From positions 97,880-161,879 of the forward strand of contig NZ_CYGY02000050.1 of NCBI RefSeq assembly GCF_900007165.1: 64,000 nucleotides of DNA, in the 5' to 3' direction. This document shows, one piece after another, positions 34,470 through 41,867 of this stretch. A program made the translations under genes and the position numbers. Each line of letters opens with the position of its first letter. The stretch's first letter is position 1. Source of the stretch: Paraburkholderia piptadeniae. GTDB taxonomy: Bacteria; Pseudomonadota; Gammaproteobacteria; Burkholderiales; Burkholderiaceae. The notes below the pieces were generated by a model that saw only the letters and a program-made list of their open reading frames with translations, was not told where the DNA came from and searched no databases.

Positions 34470-35828
34470 ATGCCGCAATCGATTCAACATCCCGACGCAT
34501 CGGCCGCTCCGCCGAAGAGCGTGGCGACCGCGCGCCGCTCGAAGGCGCGCTACGGCATCCTCGCGCTGCTTGCGATCGGCACGATGATCAACTACCTGGA
34601 CCGCACGGTGCTCGGCATCGCCGCACCGCAATTGACGAAGGAACTCGGCATCAGCGCCGCGCTGATGGGCGTGATGTTCTCGGCGTTCTCGTGGAGCTAT
34701 GTCGCGTCGCAGATTCCAGGCGGACTGTTTCTCGACCGCTTCGGCAGCAAGATCACGTACTACCTGTCGATGACGCTCTGGTCGTGCTTCACGCTCGCGC
34801 AGGGTTTCGTGCACAACGTCGGTGCGCTGCTCGCGTGCCGGCTCGGTCTTGGCGTCACGGAAGCGCCATGCTTTCCGACCAACAGCCGCATCGTCGCGAC
34901 GTGGTTCCCGCAAAGCGAGCGCGCGATGGCGACGGGCACCTACACCGTCGGCGAATACATCGGGCTCGCGTTCTTCAGCCCGTTCCTGTTCGCGCTGATG
35001 GGCGCGTTCGGCTGGCGCTCGCTCTTCTGGGTCGTCGGCGGCGTGGGCGTCGTGTTCGGTCTGGTGTGGTGGCGCTTCTATCGCGAGCCGCGCGATCATC
35101 CGGGCGCGAACGCGGCCGAGCTGGAGTACATCGAAGCGGGCGGCGGTCTGACGCATCGCAAGGCATCGAAGGAAGCAACGGCAGCTACCGGTAACAACGG
35201 CGGCTTCAGCTGGCGCACGATCGGGCAGCTGCTGAAGCACCGTCAGCTGACGGGCATCTGCCTCGGCCAGTTCGCGGGCAACTCGACGCTGGTATTCTTC
35301 CTGACCTGGTTCCCGACGTACCTCGCGACCGAGCGCCACATGGGCTGGCTGAAGATCGGCTTCTTCGCGATCATGCCGTTCATCGCGGCTTCGATCGGCG
35401 TGATGTTCGGCGGCACGTTCTCGGACTGGCTGCTGCGCCGTGGCGTGTCGGCGAACGTGGCGCGCAAGCTCCCGATCATCGCCGGTCTTCTGCTCGCGTC
35501 GACGATCATTCTCGCGAACTATGTCGAGAGCAACGTGACGGTGATCGTGATCCTGTCGGTGGCGTTCTTCGCGCAGGGCATGGCGGCGCTCGGCTGGACG
35601 CTGGTGTCGGATATCGCGCCCGACGGGTTGCTCGGCGTGACAGGCGGGATCTTCAACTTCGCAGCGAACCTGGCGGGCATCGTGACGCCGCTCGTGGTCG
35701 GCTTCATCGTGTCGGCGACGGGTTCCTTCGTGGGCGCGCTGGTGTTTATCGGTGTGGTTGCGTTGATCGGGGCGCTGTCGTATATCTTCATTGTTGGGGA
35801 TATCAAGCGGATCGTGCTGCGGGATTGA
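34470..35828 (+). CDS. MFS transporter, anion:cation symporter (ACS) family
   Basis: A 452-residue permease with 12 predicted transmembrane segments. ACS features: INYLDRTVLGIAAPQL in TM1, GGLFLDRFGSKITYYLSMTL (motif A), FPTNSRIVATWFPQSERAMA. This family imports sugar acids, aromatic and other carboxylates. GGAGAC lies just before the ATG. Its position behind aroQ and quinate/shikimate dehydrogenase makes quinate or shikimate the likely substrate. The stop is immediately followed by gene-end repeat copy B. Confidence 0.9.
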   Translation: MPQSIQHPDASAAPPKSVATARRSKARYGILALLAIGTMINYLDRTVLGIAAPQLTKELGISAALMGVMFSAFSWSYVASQIPGGLFLDRFGSKITYYLSMTLWSCFTLAQGFVHNVGALLACRLGLGVTEAPCFPTNSRIVATWFPQSERAMATGTYTVGEYIGLAFFSPFLFALMGAFGWRSLFWVVGGVGVVFGLVWWRFYREPRDHPGANAAELEYIEAGGGLTHRKASKEATAATGNNGGFSWRTIGQLLKHRQLTGICLGQFAGNSTLVFFLTWFPTYLATERHMGWLKIGFFAIMPFIAASIGVMFGGTFSDWLLRRGVSANVARKLPIIAGLLLASTIILANYVESNVTVIVILSVAFFAQGMAALGWTLVSDIAPDGLLGVTGGIFNFAANLAGIVTPLVVGFIVSATGSFVGALVFIGVVALIGALSYIFIVGDIKRIVLRD

Positions 35829-36025
35829 TGTTTTTTGTCTGCGACGCTGTTTGGTTTTTTTGGGCTTGCCGCCGGCATCCGCGATTGCGCCTCGCGGTGC
35901 TAGCGTTGCCCCTGTGCGGGGCGGCACTTGCTTTTGTTTGCAACGGCTTTTGTTTTGGTGCTGTTGCCTTTGCGCTGGCATCCGCGATAGCGCCTCGCGG
36001 CGCAGGCGTTGCCCCTGTGCGGGGG
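35829..36025. repeat. Gene-end repeat, copy B (dimer)
   Basis: Starts directly after the MFS stop with TGTTTTTTGTCTGCGACGC and contains two units of about 103 bp (GGCATCCGCGA at 35874 and 35977), each with TCGCGG and GTTGCCCCTGTGCGGG. It is the reverse complement of copy C (49426-49618) over nearly its full length. The outer half of the second unit is cut by the left end of island 2. Confidence 0.9.
36010..36020. other. Candidate attL core of island 2
   Basis: TGCCCCTGTGC, repeated in the same orientation at 49426-49436. Joining the two outer flanks at this 11-mer restores two back-to-back gene-end repeats between convergent genes, so it is a good attachment core. Integrase remnant begins 216 bp inside. 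Confidence 0.7.
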
Positions 36026-36138
36026 ATATACAGACTCCGCGCAGGAGCGTAGAAGTACGTGCAAGACCGTAAGGCGTTGATTGCAAAGACTTTATGGTTC
36101 GTACAGCTCCGTGTCAGTTCGCGGTTGTCCGTACCGGA

Positions 36139-36179
36139 TTTCACCCACGGATTACCCACGGGACCCACAGGATACCCAC
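36139..36179. promoter_or_regulatory. Candidate integrase arm-type sites
   Basis: TTTCACCCAC followed by three more ACCCAC repeats at 9-11 bp steps (36143, 36154, 36163, 36174). TTTCACCCAC with a second ACCCAC 11 bp later recurs near the other island end (49315-49335). Helically phased direct repeats beside both ends fit arm sites of a tyrosine recombinase. Confidence 0.5.
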
Positions 36180-36235
36180 GAACAGAAAAACACGGTGCGC
36201 CTCTACGCATGGCTAACGCTCGATACGAGGCAAGC

Positions 36236-37003
36236 ATGGCACGCAGCACCAACATCACCCGCGACCTTCTCGACCGAATCCGCAACGCGGGCGGCACCGG
36301 CAAACACCAGGACATCTACGACCACCAGCAGGGTTTCATGGTCCGCGTGACGCCCGCAGGCGTCATCAGCTTCTGTTATCGCTACAGGAAGCCCGACGGC
36401 TCATACGGTCGCAAGACCATCGGCCGCTATCCCGGCGAGACCGTCTCCGAAGCGCGCGCCGCCGCGCTTAAATTCACCCAGGACCTGGAGCACAGGATCG
36501 ACACGCCCGGTGAGATTCTCCGCAAGCGCGAGAAGGCCGCGAGCGACACCAGGGCGGCGATGGTTGTGCCGACCATCAACGGCTTTCTTGACGACCGCTA
36601 CGCGAAGCACCTGCGCCTGAAACTGACCAGGAAGGAGCAGGCCGAGCGGACCATCAAGGAGATTCGCAAGATGGGCGATGCGATGCCCGGCGCGCTGAAC
36701 ATCATCGACGACGAGACGATTCTCGACTGGATTTACGACGAACTGGAAAAGGAAACCAGTACCGGCAAGCCCATGAAACCGGCGACCGTCGCGCGCAAGC
36801 TCAAGTCCCTGTGCGGTCTCTTTACGCTGGCCGTCGACTGCCGGATCATCGACCGCAATCCCGTTTCCTCCGTGCAGAAGAAACACAAGGCGTTACTGGA
36901 CGAAGGCGAACCGCGCGACCGATGGCTGTCCTATGCGAAGAAGAACGCCTGCGCGATGCACTCGACCGGCGCGAAACCGATATCCGCGCGCGGCATGACC
37001 TGA
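36236..37003 (+). pseudogene. Truncated tyrosine-recombinase integrase
   Basis: From ATG 36236 the frame shows the integrase N-domain (HQQGFMVRVTPAGVISFCYR, the DUF4102-like fold) and a SAM-like core-binding domain (ATVARKLKSLCGLFTLAVDC). At about 36936 a missing base shifts the frame (LSYA to EEERLRDALDRRETDIRA). The catalytic domain with Arg, His-x-x-Arg and Tyr is gone; phage-type sequence follows. The element can no longer integrate by itself. Confidence 0.88.
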
Positions 37004-37220
37004 TTCGCAGAAACACCAGCTTCGATCCGGTTTACCGGCTCGACGACACATTTATCGATCCCGTCAAACCCGCCGTCATATTCTCGTTCCGTATACGCAG
37101 GTGGTGACGCCCTGCAATCCGGGTGACATCGTGAACACCGGTCATCCGGGCACATGGCAATGCATGGGGCCGGGTCTGGGCGGCGGCGGTAACGATCATC
37201 TTTTCGTGCGGATCGCGTGA
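37004..37220 (+). pseudogene. 3' end of a phage gene, frameshifted
   Basis: NTSFDPVYRLDDTFIDPVKP followed, after a 1-nt shift near 37080, by LVPYTQVVTPCNPGDIVNTG and GTWQCMGPG...HLFVRIA, ending in a stop that overlaps the next ATG (TGATG). I read it as the end of a phage structural gene ahead of the tail-fibre genes. The specific protein is not recognised. Confidence 0.55.
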
Positions 37221-37468
37221 TGCAGGAAGGTATCTCCGCACCTGAACCTGTCGTCGTTGCTTCCGTTACGGATGCACGCTGGGCGGATTCTGGTCATACG
37301 GCGATCGATTGCATGGTGAAGTTTGCCAACCACCCCTTTGTGTCTTGCGCCGTGCCATTCCATGCGTGCGCCGATGACCCCGCAGACTACGGGCGGCAAC
37401 TCTATGCAGACCTCACGGCGGGCAAATACGGCCCGATAGCGGACTTCGAGCCAGAAAACGGGGCGTGA
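37220..37468 (+). CDS. Small phage-associated protein
   Basis: An 82-residue protein starting in the overlap TGATG and ending 1 bp before the tail-fibre gene. Contains a middle segment HPFVSCAVPFHACADDPADYGRQLYADLTAGKYG, reminiscent of short phage tail-region proteins, but I cannot name it. Its coupling to genes on both sides supports that it is translated. Confidence 0.6.
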   Translation: MQEGISAPEPVVVASVTDARWADSGHTAIDCMVKFANHPFVSCAVPFHACADDPADYGRQLYADLTAGKYGPIADFEPENGA

Positions 37469-37469
37469 C

Positions 37470-38351
37470 ATGGACCGCTACTGGAAATCCAATGCAGCGG
37501 CAGCACCGCCCGCCGTGCCCGCGAACAGTGCGGCTGGCTTCCCCGCTGACGGTGATCCGTCTGTCGGCGTAGAGGGGACGGTGCCGGGTGCATGGTGGTA
37601 TCACACGATCACGGAAGAACTGCGCAATGCAATCGTCAAGCTCGGCGGCACGCCCGATTACTCGAAGCTCGACCAGCTTGCGAATGCCATCGCCAGTTCG
37701 ATATCGGCTGCGATCAGCGAGGCAATGTCGGACCTCGCGAAGGTCGCAACGAGCGGAAGCTATGCGGACCTTTCCAGCAAGCCGCACATACCGGCTGATC
37801 CCGTCAACGCAGACTGGAACGCTTCAACGGGTCTCGCGCAGATACTAAACAGGCCGTCACTCGCGAAGGTGGCCACGTCTGGCCAGTACGGTGATCTTGC
37901 CGGTACGCCGCCTGCCTACGCACTGCCGCCCGCGACCACAACGAAGCTGGGCGGCATCATCGCCGGTTCCGGCACCACCGTAGCGGCCGACGGCACATTG
38001 AGCGCGAAACCCTCGCTCATCGTCAATGTCGCGCCCGCTGCGAATGTTGCGCTCGACCTCACGCCGATCGTGCAGGGCGCTCCTGAGATTCTGTTTAACC
38101 TGCCTGTCGCGTCGGGTGCGTCGACCACGCTATCAATCATCAATCCGCCTGCGGCGGGCACACTTGCCGAATTCGTGCTCGTCGTGAACAACAGTGCTAA
38201 CAGCGCGATTGTGTGGCCTTCGAGTATCAAATGGCCGCAAGGCGTCGCGCCCTTGCTCTGCGGTGTAGCGGGCAAGCTCGATACATTCGTGATCTACACG
38301 CAGGACGGCGGCGCGACCTATTGCGGTTTCACTGCGGGGCAGAACCAGTAA
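37470..38351 (+). CDS. Phage tail fibre/collar-type protein
   Basis: A 293-residue protein. The start (GDPSVGVEGTVPGAWWYHTITEELRNAI) is typical of phage tail proteins with an N-terminal virion-attachment region. Then come repeated fibre motifs (DLAKVATSGSYADLSSKPHI, SLAKVATSGQYGDLAGTPPA, ATTTKLGGIIAGSGTTVAAD), and a C-terminal beta-rich domain. It would adsorb to a receptor. The following gene overlaps its stop (TAATG). It belongs to a decayed phage segment in island 2. Confidence 0.8.
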   Translation: MDRYWKSNAAAAPPAVPANSAAGFPADGDPSVGVEGTVPGAWWYHTITEELRNAIVKLGGTPDYSKLDQLANAIASSISAAISEAMSDLAKVATSGSYADLSSKPHIPADPVNADWNASTGLAQILNRPSLAKVATSGQYGDLAGTPPAYALPPATTTKLGGIIAGSGTTVAADGTLSAKPSLIVNVAPAANVALDLTPIVQGAPEILFNLPVASGASTTLSIINPPAAGTLAEFVLVVNNSANSAIVWPSSIKWPQGVAPLLCGVAGKLDTFVIYTQDGGATYCGFTAGQNQ

Positions 38352-39126
38352 TGACCTGTCTTGCTAGGCGCCTGTTGATGGCGATGCCGCGACGCCCATA
38401 TGAGCAGGTGATACTTGCGGATGCGCCGTTTGCATACTGGCGGCTGAACGAGACGTCGGGGACCGTTGCGGCCGACCTCTCGGGTAATGGGCGCAATGGC
38501 ACCTATCAGCCAGGGGTGCTGCTCGCGTGCGGCCCCCTGGTGCCAAGTACGAAGTTAGCCTATGTCGGTCTGACGGGCACCGCCAACTCCTATGTCGATG
38601 TCAGTGCGGCGAACCAGTTCTGCGCGGGGAATGCGTGGTCGATCGAGTGCTGGGCGAATATCGCCACTTATACCAATGCCGGGTCAAACGGGGCGTATCC
38701 CGGCTGCACTGGGGCGCGCTTCATCGGCAACACGACATGGACCGGCGGCTCGACACGCAAGCCGGGGCTCGACTGGGGCATCATGGCATTGAACAGCAAT
38801 AGCGTCATTAATGCGCCGCAGCTCTGGGCGCGCGATTACCAGAACGCAAACGCCCCGGTGAACTCCGCGCCACAGCCGGGACAGGCGGCGCACTACGTGC
38901 TCGCGGCCAGCAACGCCGGCTCGTATTTCAATTACTCGATGTACCTGAACGGGGCACTGCTTGCCACCGCCGGCATTCAGGCGGTGACGATCCAGGCAGT
39001 GTTGCAGATCGGTAGCATCGGCTGGACGGAGGGGCCGCTGAACGGCGCTATCGGCGAGGTGGCGCTCACAGTCACGCGCTTACGCCCCAGCAGGTGCTCA
39101 GTCACTGGCTCGCGGGTGCCGCATGA
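38351..39126 (+). pseudogene. LamG/concanavalin-like phage protein with C-terminal frameshift
   Basis: MTCLARRLL... then VILADAPFAYWRLNETSGTV, NSYVDVSAANQFCAGNAWSI and LNGALLATAGIQAVTIQAV identify a LamG-type (jelly-roll) domain common in tail or cell-surface proteins. Near 39069 one base is missing: restored, the end reads SHALTPQQVLSHWLAGAA and stops at 39124-39126 overlapping the next ATG (ATGA), the coupling used elsewhere in this segment. As it stands the product gains an aberrant ~40-aa tail. Confidence 0.75.
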
Positions 39127-39314
39127 TTTCCCCTATGAAACTCCTTGCGTTGCTGATCGTTAGTGCTGTGCTGCTCGCCGCCTGTACGTTCGTCAATATC
39201 GAAGGTGATAACAACAGCGTGAGCGACACGGGCGGCCACGGCGGGGGCGTGTCATTGCCGCAGTCAACGCCGACGATTTCCGAACAACTTCATCATCTGC
39301 ACAATGCACGATAG
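39123..39314 (+). CDS. Small lipoprotein, possibly Rz1-like phage protein
   Basis: A 63-residue protein; from the second Met (39135) the signal MKLLALLIVSAVLLAAC has a lipobox. The mature part is short, polar and Gly/Ser-rich (DNNSVSDTGGHGGGVSLPQS). Small lipoproteins at the end of phage tail/lysis operons may be spanin subunits, but no partner is visible. A terminator follows 40 bp downstream. Confidence 0.65.
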   Translation: MISPMKLLALLIVSAVLLAACTFVNIEGDNNSVSDTGGHGGGVSLPQSTPTISEQLHHLHNAR

Positions 39315-39353
39315 CGGGCAGGTCCGACGCTGTGTGATTTTGCATTTCTGCAT

Positions 39354-39379
39354 AGGGGGCGTTCACGCCCCCCTTTTTT
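39354..39379 (+). terminator. Rho-independent terminator
   Basis: GGGGGCG-TTCA-CGCCCCC stem followed by TTTTTT, ending the phage-type gene run. Confidence 0.88.
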
Positions 39380-39384
39380 CGCTC

Positions 39385-39490
39385 AGGACTGTACCGTCGC
39401 CTGCACTCCGACCGTCACGCGTGCAGTAGGAAATCCGGCCGGTAAATCGGCGTCCCATACGGCACCTGAAATCAGAACTGCGTTCTCAAC
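39385..39490 (-). pseudogene. Possible 3' end of a lost gene
   Basis: The minus strand reads ...NAVLISGAVWDADLPAGFPT then ARVTVGVQATVQS and a stop. The sequence looks protein-like but is too short to assign. The upstream part changes frame. Confidence 0.25.
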
Positions 39491-39602
39491 TGAGCGTAAC
39501 CCGTGCGGCGTGGAACGCAGACACACACCCATTGCGCAGTTGGTTCACCACGCCGGATTGCGTTCCTGCATCATCAAGGTGTCAATCATGTTGGCCTCGG
39601 GT

Positions 39603-40894
39603 TCAGGTGCGCGTTTCCGTGTCCAGGTATTTGCGTCGCGCCTCGTCTGTCACGCACTGGTCCATGTACTTGCACACGGGACACCAGTTGCCCGCCAACA
39701 CGCCCATTGGTGTGGTGAACCAGACATGTCCACGCGAGCACTCCCATTGCAGTTTCGTCGCGACGTTGATGTAACTATCAGACAGGCATCGCCCGCCGCG
39801 CTCCAGCGCAATCGCCTTCATCTTCCCGATGGTATGGCGTCTGTTTATGTACGCGCACCGCGGACACCATCGACCCCTCTTGATGTTAGACGGCGCGGCA
39901 TCCCATTCATGGCCATCCTCACAGCGCCAGCGCAACGGATAACGATTGCCCTCGAACGCGTCTGACAGGCACTCGCCGCCGCGCTCCGTGGCCAGCGCAC
40001 ACATTTCCTCAAGCGCGACAGATTGACGGCCGCGCTTCACACAGATGGCGCACCACTCGCCATTGCGGACCTTCGCTGCTGACCGCTCCCATTCGTGACC
40101 GTGGGCGCAGCGCCAGCGCAGTTTCGCGGTCACGTGCGAATAGGCCGTGGACAGACAGTACCCGCCGTACTTCGCCGCCATCGTTCGCATGTCGTCCAGC
40201 GTCAGCTTATGGCGCTCGCGTGCGCAGACCGGGCACCAGGCACCTGCCTCACGGATAGTGGCGGGGGTCGCTTCCCAGATGTGCCCGTGCCTGCATTGCC
40301 ACTGAAGTTTCGTGCGGCTGTTGACGTAGGCTTGCGAGAGACATTTTCCACCCTGCTTTCGCGCAAGAGCATGCATCCGAGGCAACCAGACGTCGCTGTG
40401 CGCCACTTCCTTGCAGGACGAACACCAGACACCCATCTGAACGCGTACCGGCGGCGCTTCCCAGGTGTGTCCGTTACGGCACTGCCACCACAGGTTGCGA
40501 TGCACACCCAGATGGTGTCGGACAGACAGCGCCCGCCGTGTCGGCGCGCCAGTGCCTGCATGGCTTCCAGGCCTGTGCGGCGCCGTTCGTGCGAGCACTG
40601 GGGACACCACAGCCCGTTTTTAAGTTTTGCGGAGCCAAAGCGCCAGATGTGGCCGCGTGCGCATTGCACGTCAAGCGCCTGAAGATCGGCGTCTGGATTT
40701 AGCCAGCGCCCACCCCATGCTTCGATGATTCTTGCTACGCAGTCGTGCACCATGCGATCGCGTTCAGGGCGGTCGTAGCCGGCGCGCGCGGGCCACGTGG
40801 CCAGTACCGCCAGCACCCGTCGGCGCACGGACGACGGCGCGTGAACAATCGCCGGAGTCGATTCGGGTAACAGCGCCTTTGCCTTGTTCTTCAT
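39603..40894 (-). pseudogene. Zinc-ribbon array protein (six treble-clef-like units), frameshifted
   Basis: From ATG 40894 (MKNKAKALLP...) the gene encodes six units of about 58 residues with the pattern GG.CLS..Y......L.W.C..GH.W.......... G.WC..C. Each carries two Cys pairs or Cys-His pairs able to bind zinc, like the DUF4379 zinc-ribbon family. In unit 2 one base is missing near 40522: 23 nt replace the expected 24 between CLSD and the LWWQC motif, so units 2-6 lie in a different frame. Restored, the protein has about 430 residues. Function is unknown; a nucleic-acid-binding or nuclease-accessory role is typical speculation for such ribbons. Confidence 0.75.
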
Positions 40895-40922
40895 GCGATC
40901 AGTTGCGAGCGTCGGGTACGGA

Positions 40923-41174
40923 TTAGATAAGGCTTGAAATCAGGTGGCAACCACACATTGCCTTGTGTCCGTGACGCGCGACTGGCACGCCGTGGTCTGT
41001 GATCTTGTCGTCGCCCTCAACAATCAGGTTGGGATTGATCTCAGGATGTAGCGGGCACGTCACCACATCGCCCTTACGGGCAACGCGACGACGGTCAAAG
41101 CACATGGTTTCAGAGGCGGTCACAACTTCGCCGCCGTGGTCGGTGGTATCGCCGAGCCGGATAAGATTAATCAT
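40923..41174 (-). CDS. PAAR-domain protein (T6SS spike tip)
   Basis: An 83-residue protein from ATG 41174 (GGGAGAGA upstream). PAAR features: INLIRLGDTTDHGGEVVTAS at the start, KGDVVTCPLHPEI in the middle and HGHKAMCGCHLISS at the end, with the His/Cys residues that bind the tip zinc. PAAR proteins cap the VgrG trimer and sharpen the spike. It is the last gene of the minus-strand VgrG operon. Confidence 0.9.
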   Translation of the reverse strand: MINLIRLGDTTDHGGEVVTASETMCFDRRRVARKGDVVTCPLHPEINPNLIVEGDDKITDHGVPVARHGHKAMCGCHLISSLI

Positions 41175-41210
41175 TAAATTCTCTCCCACCAATCAAAGTC
41201 ACACCAAGAC

Positions 41211-41867
41211 TTACCAGCATGCACTTTTTCCGTTCTGACATGACGTGTACTCTAATTTTGTAAGGCGCCGCTTGCTGACGACTTTATACCGATCGCCAGG
41301 AAGAACGGTTAATAGTGAGGCGATGTTTCCATTAGACCCCGAATCAAAGCCAACGGCTTTGGTTTGCGTTAGCTTCCCTTCTTTTATTTGGTAAAAATAC
41401 AAAATTGACTGATAAGGTGAATTTGAGCTAGTCACGAGAGCGGAATACGTTCCAGCCATGAAAGCGTTGCGCTTAAGCTGCGGCGTTTCCCCCAAATCAA
41501 TTGCTTTGCCGGTGCCATCAATCATCCAGTAATGCATTCCGGTGGCGTCTCGGCCGCTCCCGGTTCCCACTCCGATTCCTTGGATTTTATTTTTTCCAAA
41601 AAAAATATTTGTATCCAATGTTAAAGCGTATGCATCTGGCTCATATCTAGTATTCAGATTCACCTCATTCAGTCTGTTCCCAGAGACGCGTAAGGAGACG
41701 GTGCCCCCTCCTTGGTCCTGATCGCCGCATGATTTTGCCCATACATGGCCCCCTTGGACTGCTGGCAAGGGGGCATCTGCGTTCTGCTCGTTAATGCAGT
41801 CCGCAAACGCCGAGTTGCAGAAAAATACAATGCAAATCCAAAAAGAATAAATTACGTTGCGTCGCAT
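41211..41867 (-). CDS. Putative periplasmic immunity protein for the adjacent T6SS effector
   Basis: A 218-residue secreted protein: signal peptide MRRNVIYSFWICIVFFCNSAFA, mature part with four or more Cys and beta-rich sequence (GGGTVSLRVSGNRLNEVNLN). No known family recognised. It overlaps the effector gene by 16 bp, has its own strong GGGGG-containing ribosome site, and is clearly more AT-rich than the flanking T6SS genes. A periplasmic protein encoded directly after a peptidoglycan hydrolase effector is the expected form of an immunity protein; this is inference from context. Confidence 0.7.
   Translation of the reverse strand: MRRNVIYSFWICIVFFCNSAFADCINEQNADAPLPAVQGGHVWAKSCGDQDQGGGTVSLRVSGNRLNEVNLNTRYEPDAYALTLDTNIFFGKNKIQGIGVGTGSGRDATGMHYWMIDGTGKAIDLGETPQLKRNAFMAGTYSALVTSSNSPYQSILYFYQIKEGKLTQTKAVGFDSGSNGNIASLLTVLPGDRYKVVSKRRLTKLEYTSCQNGKSACW

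Noticed and set aside
34434..36086. 550-residue minus-strand frame over the ACS transporter
   Set aside because: Antisense to a conserved permease; composition is that of a mirror frame. Its N-terminus lies in the gene-end repeat.
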